Below, piece after piece: positions 1-11,800 of a DNA stretch of 64,000 bases. How positions within the stretch are numbered: the stretch's first letter is position 1; every line of letters starts with the position of its first letter. This DNA is from Archivesica marissinica (taxonomy: Eukaryota; Mollusca; Bivalvia; Venerida; Vesicomyidae). The stretch lies in the NCBI GenBank assembly GCA_014843695.1, contig CM026397.1:47834606-47898605 (forward strand), given 5' to 3'. The position numbers were made by a program, and so were the translations under genes. The notes under the pieces are model-generated. The model was not told where the DNA came from, did no database searches, and worked only from the letters and a program-made list of their open reading frames with translations.

Positions 1-437
1 AGAGAGCGTTTCCCAAGAACTAGTCCTTTGTATGGCCCCACTGTTATCGAACAGAGAGCGTTTCCCAAGAACTAGTCCTTTGTATGACCCCCACTGTTAT
101 AGAACAGAGAGCGTTTCCCAAGAACTATTCCTTTGTATGACCCCCACTGTTATCGAACAGAGAGCTTTTCCCAAGAACTAGTCCTTTGTATGGCCCCACT
201 GTTATCGATAAGAGAGCGTTTCCCAAGAACTAGTCCTTTGTATGACCCCCACTGTTATAGAACAGAGAGCGTTTCCCAAGAACTATTCATTTGTATGACC
301 CCCACTGTTATCGAACAGAGAGCGTTTCCCAAGAACTAGTCCTTTGTATGACCCCACTGTTATCGAACAGAGAGCGTTTCCCAAGAACTAGTCCTTTGTA
401 TGACCCCACTGTTATCGAACAGAGAGCGTTTTCCTCT
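1..437. repeat. 53-bp tandem repeat, about 8 units
   Basis: Units carry the words GAGCGTTTCCCAAGAACTAG and CCCACTGTTATCGAACAGA, with the same word recurring about every 53 bp (near 6, 59, 112 and onward). The array runs off the left edge of the window, so its true length is unknown. Small open frames in it follow the repeat and are not supported as genes. Confidence 0.95.
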
Positions 438-618
438 CAGAGAATCTCACAGATTTGATCTTTTGTCTATAAATATGTTAGTTTAAACACTATTTTATTC
501 AGGAATTGTATATAACATAGGAATAGTTTCAACAGCACAGTTAGGATTGGGGAAAAGTTACATAGTAACTTATTCGAATCCATTTCCTTTATAAATATGT
601 TTGATATGTGGTGTCTAC
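438..618. other. Unique sequence, nothing recognised
   Basis: AT-rich sequence between the 53-bp repeat and the first SINE cluster. No coding or RNA feature was recognised. Confidence 0.5.
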
Positions 619-1065
619 AGACGGATATGTAGTCTAGTGGTACAACGCTGGACTGGTAATTCAGGTATCACAGGTTCGATACCCCGTCTGACCTAATACA
701 ATTAACTGTCTTTCAGATGGGACTTTAAACCGAGGTCTCGTGTCGGTGCTAACTTAATATATTATATGTAATCCAGGGATCGCAGGTTCGATCCCCCGTC
801 TGACTCTAATAAAATTAACAGTCTTTCAGAGTGTGTTTTACGTTTATTTATCGTCTCTACCGGTTGCCCATATGAGCGACGCCTCCTGAAGAGATTAGTC
901 ATTTTAGATTTTTGGAGGATAGTGCAATGATACAGACAGAGACCTATCCCAGAGTCTCCTCTGGTTCTTTTACGTGCACGGTGTAAAGCACCGACACGAG
1001 ACCTCGGTATAAAGTCCCATATGCCTGCTAATTATATTATGGGTCAGACGGGGGATCGAAGCATC
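619..1065. repeat. SINE family A mosaic (one complete head, two partial copies)
   Basis: A plus-strand tRNA-like head (619-692, with box-B-like GGTTCGATACC) and short tail is followed at about 769-831 by a second head fragment and at about 832-1065 by a minus-strand copy carrying the usual tail words (GGTTGCCCATATGAGCGACG, ACGTGCACGGTGTAAAGCAC). It is a pile-up of family A insertions. The family is tRNA-derived; in good copies the anticodon stem-loop CTGGA-CTGGTAA-TCCAG reads GGT (threonine-like). Confidence 0.85.
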
Positions 1066-1452
1066 ATAGGCGCCGTAAGATAGATGTAGAAGGACATGCA
1101 TGTGTTGTATATGTAAATTAAGTATGTGAGTAGAAAAAAAATATGGTTCTTGGTATACCATTGGTTCTGACATACCGCGGTATACATTGATTTTGGAATT
1201 ACTTTTCAACTTTGTCTCCGATGTTTATTTCTGATTGGCTAGCCAATGCTCACATGGTATGTGTATAGCAAACGTTTAACTAATTATCATTGTAAATAAC
1301 AAAATAAATGTAGCTGTCTGAAAGCTGACGTCAATGTCAAATTACCCCACACGGTGGCTTAGACAAATGTCTGTTATTTCATAGAAAGTCAACTACAAAC
1401 GCATGGCAATGTCATGAACTGTTTTAGAGACATACAGTGGTTGTTAATTGAG
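1066..1452. other. Non-coding stretch, nothing recognised
   Basis: No domain, SINE or strong tandem repeat is visible between the SINE mosaic and the 54-bp repeat. Confidence 0.45.
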
Positions 1453-1620
1453 TGAAAGGCGCGATAACATTAGCAGTGTCTGTGTATTTAATGTTAATCT
1501 TAATAAAGAAAGGCGCGATAACATTAGCAGTGTCTGTGTATTTAATGTTAATCTTAATAAAGAAAGGCGCGATAACATTAGCAGTGTCTGTGTATTTAAT
1601 GTTAATCTTAATAAAGGAAG
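1453..1620. repeat. 54-bp tandem repeat, 3 units
   Basis: Three nearly identical units start with GAAAGGCGCGATAACATTAG. Because 54 is a multiple of 3, open frames on both strands persist through the array; they are a repeat artefact, not genes. Confidence 0.95.
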
Positions 1621-1843
1621 GTGCAAATAAACATAGTTACAGATTTGAAAATAATATAAGAAACATTATAAGCGGTAGGGCCTATGTGAAGCGATATATA
1701 TATATCATATCTGTATGCAGATAATGCATGATATATCTAGGATCTAAACATGAGTTGTCAGTTCATACAATCTTTTATGGAATTCCAAAACGAGTTTCAT
1801 AGAATAATTATGGTATGAAATCATCACGAGTAGCACCAGGGCT

Positions 1844-1881
1844 AATTGTCATGACGTCACTAAATTGTCATGACGTCACTA
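1844..1881. promoter_or_regulatory. Direct 19-bp repeat with two TGACGTCA (CRE-type) sites
   Basis: The unit AATTGTCATGACGTCACTA is duplicated exactly, giving perfect TGACGTCA palindromes at 1852-1859 and 1871-1878. TGACGTCA is the classical CREB/ATF site. No gene is recognised nearby, so regulatory function is inference. Confidence 0.4.
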
Positions 1882-3840
1882 AGCAGAGCAGCGTTATATC
1901 TAAGTTTTAAATATGCTTATTATTGCGTCGAAACTTCTTTTAAATCATAGTGTGTATTATTGCTATCAAGCTCAAATTGATAGCCTGTTCATTCCTATTA
2001 GATGTACAATTTGTATATACAATAAGGGAGTCAATTTATTTATAGAAACTTCAATTTCATAACTAATAAGTAACCATTATCAACCTTACTAAATTTTGAA
2101 GAGTTTAAACATTTAGAATTTAGAATTTGTGTTCGTTACAATTAAGCATATCAAATAGTTCATATCTTTACACAGATAATTACTGCCATTCACAATAGAT
2201 AGTTATTATGCAACAGCTATATTACTCGTCTGCGAAATATGATGACAGGAGATTAGTATCAGAGCAGTATAAACAGTAATTGTTTGTTCTGTTGCATATG
2301 TGGATACATATTAAAAGTGTCGACCAGGCGTCTGCCACAGGGATGTACGCCACGGGCATTCTGGGTCCATGAAGATTCAAAATTCACCCATTGGCTGCCC
2401 AACCTGGATAGGTGGGTGTTTCAAAATTCACCCATTTGCTGCCAAATATGGGTAGGTGTGCGTTCGAATACAGCACTAGCTTATATACCCGAGATTCTGG
2501 ATGCATTACGCTAATCCAGAATCTGAAATAGGTTAAATAAATAAGAATGAATCTTTTCGTAAAATTTAAATTGTGAATTGGATGTTTTAATTATTGGTAA
2601 GAGTCTCTAATATTCTTTTATTTTCTGTAATAAGCATTGACGTCGCACTATATTGTATGAATTTTATGATAGCTGACTTAAATATTAATTGTATTGCAAT
2701 CGGGTCTTCTCTGATATAACAAGGGAGGTAAGTTTATCAAATAGAGAACTATTTTGCTAAAATGGCATTGCAGCACTAGCATATAGATGCATGAAACCGC
2801 ACACACCTGTCTGTGTTAATTTAACCGAGACCGGCGAATACTAACTAGAATATTCACAATACACATAATGAATATACTGACCAAGCAATAATACGTTTGT
2901 AGTTGACATTTGATAATTTCCGTCATTGCAAAATAGTTGTTTCTTACGTCTAGTATAATTCATATGGGCTCACTTACGAGTGTGTGTTGAATAGCACGTG
3001 CGACGGTTTCTAAGGCATTTATGAGATGTTGGCAAAATGGAAGAAAACAGCTTTCTTTAATGATTTCCACAATCCATGCCATAAACCATTCAACATGAGT
3101 TATCGTGTCTAGAATAACATTGACTTCCCGTCAGCCACTTTATCAAGGTACTATTAAGTTACCGTTTCAATAGTTCTAATAAACAATTGTCTAAATACGA
3201 CATGCATCGTATATCCGCAATTAGCGTAACACAGTGAAACAAAAACGGACACTCATGAAAATGGCGACTTGAAGACAACGAAAAGCCTGTTAACTATGTG
3301 CTCGTATCATAGTTAATCCATTTTATTTATCTGGATTCTAAGCAGGCAAAATTGCTGGATATACAGGTGTTAAATATACGTACGTTTACTATGCTCAGCC
3401 GTATTATTACAAATATAAGCCCTGCAGTATTGTTTTACAAATTCATGAATCGAATTATATGATAACATATTTGTACACGTGTTATCTTGAATATACGAGA
3501 TAATCTATTGAACTATTTTATTACATATTATTGTACATATTCATATTATTTTACCTAGTCGTTATATAGGCCTACATAGAAATGCATTTGTCTACAAAGG
3601 CTATTTGTTGATAACTGTTCCGTCACATTTAATGCATCAATGTGACCAACATTATAATATTATGTACTATAAGAATGTTTTATCTTTGTACGAATGGTTA
3701 ACATTGGAATAATTCAATATCATGTTAAAGAAATTGTACGACTTGATAATTCCCGCATGCGATAGTATGATATGGAATTAATGCGGACATATCGTACGTT
3801 CTTTGTAAGCAGGTTTTATCTACCAGTGATGCGTTCCGTA
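1882..3840. other. AT-rich non-coding stretch with one 44-bp duplication
   Basis: The only structure seen is an imperfect duplication at about 2375-2462, where TTCAAAATTCACCCATT recurs after 44 bp. No gene-like frame with recognisable domains was found. Confidence 0.5.
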
Positions 3841-3887
<47 letters not shown>

Positions 3888-3893
3888 CGTGCG
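3841..3893. repeat. Compound microsatellite (TA)n(TG)n(CG)n
   Basis: Alternating pyrimidine-purine tract passing from TA to TG/GT to CG/GC repeats. Such tracts can adopt Z-DNA; that is inference. Confidence 0.95.
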
Positions 3894-4002
3894 TCAACCA
3901 ATCAGAATCATCTCAGGTGTTATTACACGTGTGTACATATAAGACATTCTGAGATAACTATATTACTCTGGATACAAGCATAGTTATGTGATGAATACAT
4001 GT

Positions 4003-4249
4003 TCGGCTGCCCGATTAACGCAGTGGTTAGTGCTCTCGCTTCTCACCAATGCGACCCGGGTTCGATCCTCGGACCGAGAAGTATACGAGATGTTACGGTG
4101 GTCGCCAGATCGGTTTTCTCCGGGTACTCCGGTTTCCTCGCACACGAATGACCACATATACGCATTCATCCGCGTCAAAGAGAGTGACTAATATAAGTTG
4201 TTAGATATTGCTTCGCAATCGTTGTAGAATAAATAAAGTTTAAACTTAA
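4003..4249 (+). repeat. SINE family B copy, nearly full length
   Basis: tRNA-like head with CGCAGTGGTTAG-type A box (here AACGCAGTGGTTAGTGCTCT) and B box GGGTTCGATCC, followed by the family tail (CTCCGGGTACTCCGGTTTCC, GATTAATATAAGTTGTTAG-like end, CTTCGCAATCGTTGTA) and an AATAAAGTTTAAAC 3' end. Other copies lie at 15,363, 23,598, 26,413 (head only), 47,333 and 57,862 (minus). Confidence 0.9.
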
Positions 4250-4743
4250 ACGCTTGGTAAGTTGATTTCAGCTTTCGACCTTCGTGTTACCGAGAATCGG
4301 CATCTAGGCTGATATGAAATTAGCCAGGTAATAACCCCTAAGTAAAAGACGGCATTGGCTATTGATATGGGCAAGACACAGATACATCTTACTGCTAAAG
4401 ACCAGACACAGAAGCGTCTTTATTAACTATTCATGAACCGGACACGCACATCGTATTTTATGGGCCGTACGTATACCATTATTATCTTGATATTTAGAAC
4501 AACATAATCACTATTGTCACTCATTTATAATGCATATACTGTCATTATTTCGTCTATTTCACAGACATGGTGATCTAAATATTGAACTGATTCAAGGCAC
4601 GTTCTATCAGTTTCTTAATATTTTCAGGTTATTGTCCTAACGAAATGATTTAATGCACGCAATAATTCCCATAATGACAACTATCGAGTGAAAGGCAGTA
4701 ACAGGTCATGGATTCAAGGCTTCTATCCAGCCGCTCCAAACAA
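4250..4743. other. Non-coding stretch, nothing recognised
   Basis: No supported feature between the SINE B and SINE C copies. Confidence 0.45.
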
Positions 4744-4940
4744 GAAGTCGTGATAGCGCAGTGGATGCGCGTTCGCTTCAGCTGCGAAAGGTCCGGAGTT
4801 CGAGCCCCGCTGGAGCCGTTACGATTGTGCCCTTAGGCAAGGCATTTAAATTCCACATTGCCTCTTCTCTCCTTCATGGCGATGGATTCCATCAGGAATT
4901 AGGTCTCGAGAGTGATTAATATAAGTTTGAAAGAAAAACT
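4744..4940 (+). repeat. SINE family C copy
   Basis: Head GAAGTCGTGATAGCGCAGTG with anticodon region TTCGC-TTCAGCT-GCGAA and B box GAGTTCGAGCC, then the tail with TTAGGCAAGGCATTTAAATT and GCGATGGATTCCATCAGGAA. In better copies the anticodon loop is TTCAGGT, reading CAG (leucine-like). The 3' part has decayed. Confidence 0.88.
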
Positions 4941-5261
4941 AAGCTGTCCTCGATGGTTCCAATTCAGAAATGGTACATGCGACTTCCATTTAGCAATTCA
5001 AATTATATCTAATACACATTAGTATATACAAATTTAGTTTAGCTCAATTACTTTATCGATTGCTTTTGCGCAAATATATATAATTTACTGCAGTGCATAA
5101 TTATGTAATTTAGATATAAATGAAAAATTATTTTGCAATAAATTCCATCTCTATCAAATTACCATGGAAACACATGTCTCAAAATTATATTATATAGTTA
5201 ATGAACCATCACAGCACACATTAATCATTCTAAACTACGTAGACATTCACTTCATGTGCGA

Positions 5262-5450
5262 ACGGTCTGTATTTCGATCCCCACTGGAGCAGTTATGATT
5301 GTGCCCTTAGGCAAGGCATTTAAATTCCATGTTGCCTCTTCTCTCTCACTCGTTGTGATGGATTGCATCAGGAATGAGATGTCGAGAGTGCTTGATATAA
5401 GTTGAAAGAACTTGTTTCGCAATCGAGCTAAAATAAATTTGTAGAAACTA
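5262..5450 (+). repeat. SINE family C copy, 5'-truncated
   Basis: Begins within the head (TTTCGATCCCCACTGGAGC) and continues through GTGCCCTTAGGCAAGGCATT to the CTTGTTTCGCAATCGAGCTA end. Confidence 0.85.
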
Positions 5451-5816
5451 ATCTACTAACAAGAAAAAATAAGAATAAATATGTAACAGAAGGACTGTTG
5501 AACACACTGCATAATACATACTCGGATAGAGTATTGAGTGAATGTATATAAATAATAAAGTGCATAATTTAATAAATGGAACACCCGAATCATATGGGAA
5601 CCAATTATTTGTTGGAGAATTTCAACTACGTAAATAGATTGGATTCCAGCTCAAACCTGTATTTATATGCGCACACCAGTGAAAGCTTGTAACTAGTTCC
5701 CTGAAAACAATTGGAAAATTTTAATACAGAAGCTACGAATACATAGCAGTAATTCTTATCACATAAATTCCCATTCGTCCAGAAAAAAGAATTACATACA
5801 CACGTATCATGATATA
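5451..5816. other. Left flank of the 40-bp satellite, nothing recognised
   Basis: Unique AT-rich DNA. Minus-strand frames from the satellite run into it and stop at 5,626; the added residues have no recognisable domain. Confidence 0.45.
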
Positions 5817-8800
5817 CAGCTCCGTGAGGGATGGCTACGACGGGAGTTTGTACATAACTCTCCGAGAGGGATGGCCACAACAAGAGTTTGTACAGAGCTC
5901 TCCGTGAGGGATGGCCACGACTGGAGTTTGTACATAACTCTCCGTGAGGGATGGCCACGACGGGAGTTTGTACAGAGCTCTCCGTGAGGGATGGCCACGA
6001 CGGGAGTTTGTACAGAACTCTCCGTGAGGGATGGCCACAACGGGAGTTTGTACAGAGCTCTCCGTGAGGGATGGCCACGACGGGAGTTTGTACAGAGCTC
6101 TCCGTGAGGGATGGCCACGACTGGAGTTTGTACAGATCTCTCCGTGAGGGATGGCCACGACGGGAGTTTGTACAGAGCTCTCCGTGAGGGATGGCCACGA
6201 CGGGAGTTTGTACAGAGCTCTCCGTGAGGGATGGCCACGACGGGAGTTTGTACAGAGCTCTCCGTGAGGGATGGCCACGACTGGAGTTTGTACAGATCTC
6301 TCCGTGAGGGATGGCCACGACGGGAGTTTGTACAGAGCTCTCCGTGAGGGATGGCCACGACGGGAGTTTGTACAGAGCTCTCCGTGAGGGATGGCCACGA
6401 CGGGAGTTTGTACAGAACTCTCCGTGAGGGATGGCAACAACAATAGTTTGTACAGAGCTCTCCGTGAGGGATGGCCACAACAAGAGTTTGTACAGACCTC
6501 TCCGTGAGGGATGGCCACGACGGGAGTTTGTACAGAACTCTCCGTGAGGGATGGCCACAACAAGAGTTTGTACATAACTCTCCGTGAGGGATGGCCACAA
6601 CAAGAGTTTGTACAGAGCTCTCCGTGAGGGTTGGCCATGACGGCAGTTTGTACAGAGCTCTCCGTGATGGATGGCCAAAACAAGAGTTTGTACAGAACTA
6701 TCCGTGAGGGATGGCCACGACTGGAGTTTGTACAGAACTCTCCGTGAGGGATGGCCACGACGGGAGTTTGTACAGAGCTCTCCGTGATGGATGGCCACGA
6801 CGGGAGTTTGTACAGAGCTCTCCGTGAGGGATGGCCACGACGGCAGTTTGTACAGAACTCTCCGTGAGGGATGGCCACGACGGGAGTTTGTACAGAACTC
6901 TCCGTGAGGGATGGTCACGACGGGAGTTTGTACATAACTCTCCGTGAGGGATGGCCACAACAAGAGTTTGTACAGAGCTCTCCGTGAGGGTTGGCCACGA
7001 CGGCAGTTTGTACAGAGCTCTCCGTGATGGATGGCCAAAACAAGAGTTTGTACATAACTCTCCGTGAGGGATGGCCACAACAAGAGTTTATACAGAGCTC
7101 TCCGCGAGGGTTGGCCAGGACGGCAGTTTGTACAGAGCTCTCCGTGATGGATGGCCACAACAAGAGTTTGTACAGAACTATCCGTGAGGGATGGCCACGA
7201 CGGCAGTTTGTACAGAGCTCTCCGTGAGGGTTGGCCACGACGGGAGATTGTACAGAGCTCTCCGTGAGGGTTGGCCACGACGGGAGTGTGTACCGAGCTC
7301 TCCGTGAGGGTTGGCCACGACGGGAGTGTGTACAGAGCTCTCCGTGAGGGTTGGCCACGACGGGAGTGTATACAAAGCTCTCCGTGAGGGTTGGCCACGA
7401 CGGGAGTGTGTACAGAGCTCTCCATGAGGGTTGGCCATAATGGGAGGGTGTACAGAACTCTCCGTGAGGGATGGCCACGACGGCAGTTTGTACAGAACTC
7501 TACGCGAGGGATGGCCACAACGGGAGTATGTACAGAGCTCTCCGTGAGGGATGGCCACGACGGCAGTTTGTACAGAGCCACCCGTGAGGGATGGCCACGA
7601 CGGCAGTTTGTACAGATCTCTCCGTGAGGGATGGCCACGACGGGAGTTTGTACAGAGCTCTCCGTGAGGGATGGCCACGACGGCAGTTTGTACAGAGCTC
7701 TCCGTGAGGGATGGCCACGACGGCAGTTTGTACAGAACTCTCCGTGAGGGTTGGCCACGACGGGAGTATGTACAGAGCTCTCCGTGAGGGATGGCCACGA
7801 CGGGAGTGTGTACAGAGCTCTCCGTGAGGGATGGCCACGACGGGAATGTGTACAGAACTCTCCGTGAGGGATGGCCACGACAGCAGTTTGTACAGAAGTC
7901 TCCGTGAGGGATAGCCACGACGGCATTTGCATAGAGCTCTCCGTGAGGGATGGCCACGACGGCAGTTTGTACAGAACTCTCCTTGAGGGATGGCCACGAC
8001 GGCAGTTTGTACAGAACTCTCCGTGAGGGATGGCAACGACGGGAGTTTGTACAGAACTCTCCGTGAGGGTTGGCCACGACGGGAGTTTGTACAGAGCTCT
8101 CCGTGAGGGATGGCCACGACGGGAGTGTGTACAGAACTCTCCGTGAGGGATGGCCACAACAAGAGTGTGTACAGAGCTCTCCGTGATGGATGGCCACGAC
8201 GGGAGTGTGTACAGAACTCTCCGTGAGGGATGGCCACGACGGGAGTTTGTACAGAACTCTCCGTGAGAGATGGCCACGACGGGAGTTTGTACAGAACTCT
8301 CCGTGAGGGATGGCCACAACAAGAGTTTGTACAGAGCTCTCCGTGAGGGATGGCCACGACTGGAGTTTGTACAGAACTCTCCGTGAGGGATGGCCACGAC
8401 GGGAGTTTGTACAGAGCTCTCCGCGAAGGATGGCCACGACGGCAGTTTGTACAGAACTCTCCGTGAGGGATGGCCACGACGGGAGTTTGTACAGAGCTCT
8501 CCGTGAGGGATGGCCACGACGGGAGTGTGTACAGAGCTCTCCGTGAAGGATGGCCACGACGGGAGTTTGTACAGAATTCTCCGTGAGGGATGGCCACGAC
8601 GGCAGTTTGTACAGAACTATCCGTGAGGGATGGCCACGACGGCAGTGTGTACACAACTCTCCGTGAGTGATGGCCACGACAAGAGTTTGTACAGACCTCT
8701 CCGTGAGGGATGGCCAAGACGGCAGTTTGTACAGAGCTCTCCGTGAGGGATGGTCACGACGGGAGTTTGTACAGAACTCTCCGTGAGGGATGGCCACGAC

Positions 8801-11800
8801 GGGAGTGTGTACAGAGCTCTCCGTGAGGGATGGCCACGACGGCAGTTTGTACAGAACTCTCCGTGAGGGATGGCCACAACAAGAGTTTGTACAGAGCTCT
8901 CCGTGAGGAATGGCCACAACGGGAGTTTGTACAGAGCTCTCCGTGAGGGATGGCCACAACAAGAGTTTGTACAGAACTCTTCGTGAGGGATGGCCACGAC
9001 GGCAGTTTGTACAGTGCTCTCCGTGAGGGATGGCCACGACGTGAGTTTGTACAGAGCTCTCCGTGAGGGATTGCCACAACAAGAGTGTGTACTGAGCTCT
9101 CCGTGAGGGATGGCCACGACGGCAGTTTGTACAGAACTCTCCGTGAGGGATGACCACGACTGGAGTGTGTACAGAACTCTCCGTGAGGGATGGCCACGAT
9201 GGGAGTGTGTACAGAGCTCTCCGTGAGGAATGGCCACAACAAGAGTTTGTACAGAACTCTCCGTGAGGGATGGCCACGATGGGAGTGTGTACAGAACTCT
9301 CCGTGAGGGATGGCCACAACAAGAGTTTGTACAGAGCTCTCCGTGAGGGATGGCCACAACAAGAGTTTGTACAGAGCTCTCCGTGAGGGATGGCCACGAC
9401 AGGAGTTTGTACAGAACTCTCCGTGAGGGATGGCCACGACGGGAGTTTGTACAGAGCTCTCCGCGAAGGATGGCCACGACGGCAGTTTGTACAGAACTCT
9501 CCGTGCGGGATGGCCACGACGGGAGTTTGTACAGAGCTCTCCGTGAGGGATGGCCACGACGGCAGTTTGTACAGAACCCTCCGTGAGGGATGGCCACGAC
9601 GGCAGTTTGTACAGAACTCTCCGTGAGGGATGACCACGACTGGAGTGTGTACAGAACTCTCCGTGAGGGATGGCCACGACGGGAGTTTGTACAGAGCTCT
9701 CCGTGAGGAATGGCCACAACAAGAGTTTGTACAGAACTCTCCGTGAGGGATGGCCACGATGGGAGTGTGTACAGAACTCTCCGTGAGGGATGGCCACAAC
9801 AAGAGTTTGTACAGAGCTCTCCGTGAGGGATGGCCACAACAAGAGTTTGTACAGAGCTCTCCGTGAGGGATGGCCACGACAGGAGTTTGTACAGAACTCT
9901 CCGTGAGGGATGGCCACGACGGGAGTTTGTACAGAGCTCTCCGCGAAGGATGGCCACGACGGCAGTTTGTACAGAACTCTCCGTGCGGGATGGCCACGAC
10001 GGGAGTTTGTACAGAGCTCTCCGTGAGGGATGGCCACGACGGCAGTTTGTACAGAACCCTCCGTGAGGGATGGCCACGACGGGAGTTTGTACAGAACTCT
10101 CCGTGAGGGATGGCCACGACGGCAGTTTGTACAGAACTCTCCGTGAGGGATGACCACGACTGGAGTGTGTACAGAACTCTCCGTGAGGGATGGCCACGAC
10201 GGGAGTTTGTACAGAGCTCTCCGTGAGGGATGGTCACAACAAGAGTGTGTACAGAGCTCTCCGTAAGGGATGGCCACGACGGGAGTTTGTACAGAACTCT
10301 CCGTGAGGGATGGCCACGACGGGAGTGTGTAAAGAGCTCTCCGTGAGGGATGGCCACGACGGCAGTTTGTACAGAACTCTCCGTGAGGGATGGCCACAAC
10401 AAGAGTTTGTACAGAGCTCTCCGTGAGGAATGGCCACGACGGGAGTTTGTACAGAGCTCTCCGTGAGGGATGGCCACAACAAGAGTTTGTACAGAACTCT
10501 CCGTGAGGGATGGCCACGACGGGAGTTTGTACAGAACTCTCCGTGAGGGATGGCCACGACGGCAGTTTGTACAGTGCTCTCCGTGAGGGATGGCCACGAC
10601 GGGAGTTTGTACAGAGCTCTCCGTGAGGGATTGCCACAACAAGAGTGTGTACTGAGCTCTCCCTGAGGGATGGTCACGACGGCAGTTTGTACAGAACTCT
10701 CCGTGAGGGATGACCTCGACTGGAGTGTGTACAGAACTCTCCGTGAGGGATGGCCACGACGGGAGTGTGTACAGAGCTCTCCGTGAGGAATGGCCACAAC
10801 AAGAGTTTGTACAGAACTCTCCGTGAGGGATGGCCACGATGGGAGTGTGTACAGAACTCTCCGTGAGGGATGGCCACAACAAGAGTTTGTACAGAGCTCT
10901 CCGTGAGGGATGGCCACAACAAGAGTTTGTACAGAGCTCTCCGTGAGGAATGGCCACAACAAGAGTTTGTACAGAGCTCTCCGTGAGGAATGGCCACAAC
11001 AAGAGTGTGTACAGAGCTCTCCGTGAGGAATGGCCACAACACGAGTTTGTACAGAACTATCCGTGAGGGATGGCCACGACGGGGTATGTACAGAGCTCTC
11101 CGTGAGGGATGGCCACGACGGCAGTTTGTACAGAACTCTCCGTGAGGGATGACCACGACTAGAGTGTGTACAGAACTCTCCGTGAGGGATGGCCACGACG
11201 GGAGTTTGTACAGAGCTCTCCGTGAGGAATGGCCACGACGGGAATATGTACAGAACTCTCCGTGAGGGATGGCCACGACGGCAGTTTGTACAGAGCCACC
11301 CGTGAGGGATGGCCACGACGGCAATTTGTACAGAGCTCTCCGTGAGGGATGGCCACGACGGGAGTTTGTACAGAGCTCTCCGTGAGGGATGGCCACGACG
11401 GCAGTTTGTACAGAGCTCTCCGTGAGGGATGGCCACTACGGCAGTTTTTACAGAACTCTCCGTGAGGGTTGGCCACGACGGGAGTATGTACAGAGCTCTC
11501 CGTGAGGGATGGCCACGACGGGAGTGTGTACAGAGCTCTCCGTGAGGGATGGCCACGACGGGAATGTGTACAGAACTCTCCGTGAGGGATGGCCACGACA
11601 GCAGTTTGTACAGAACTCTCCGTGAGGGATGGCCACGACGGCATTTGCATAGAGCTCTCCGTGAGGGATGGCCACGACGGCAGTTTGTACAGAACTCTCC
11701 TTGAGGGATGGCCACGACGGCAGTTTGTACAGAACTCTCCGTGAGGGATGGCAACGACGGGAGTTTGTACAGAACTCTCCGTGAGGGATGGCCACGACGG

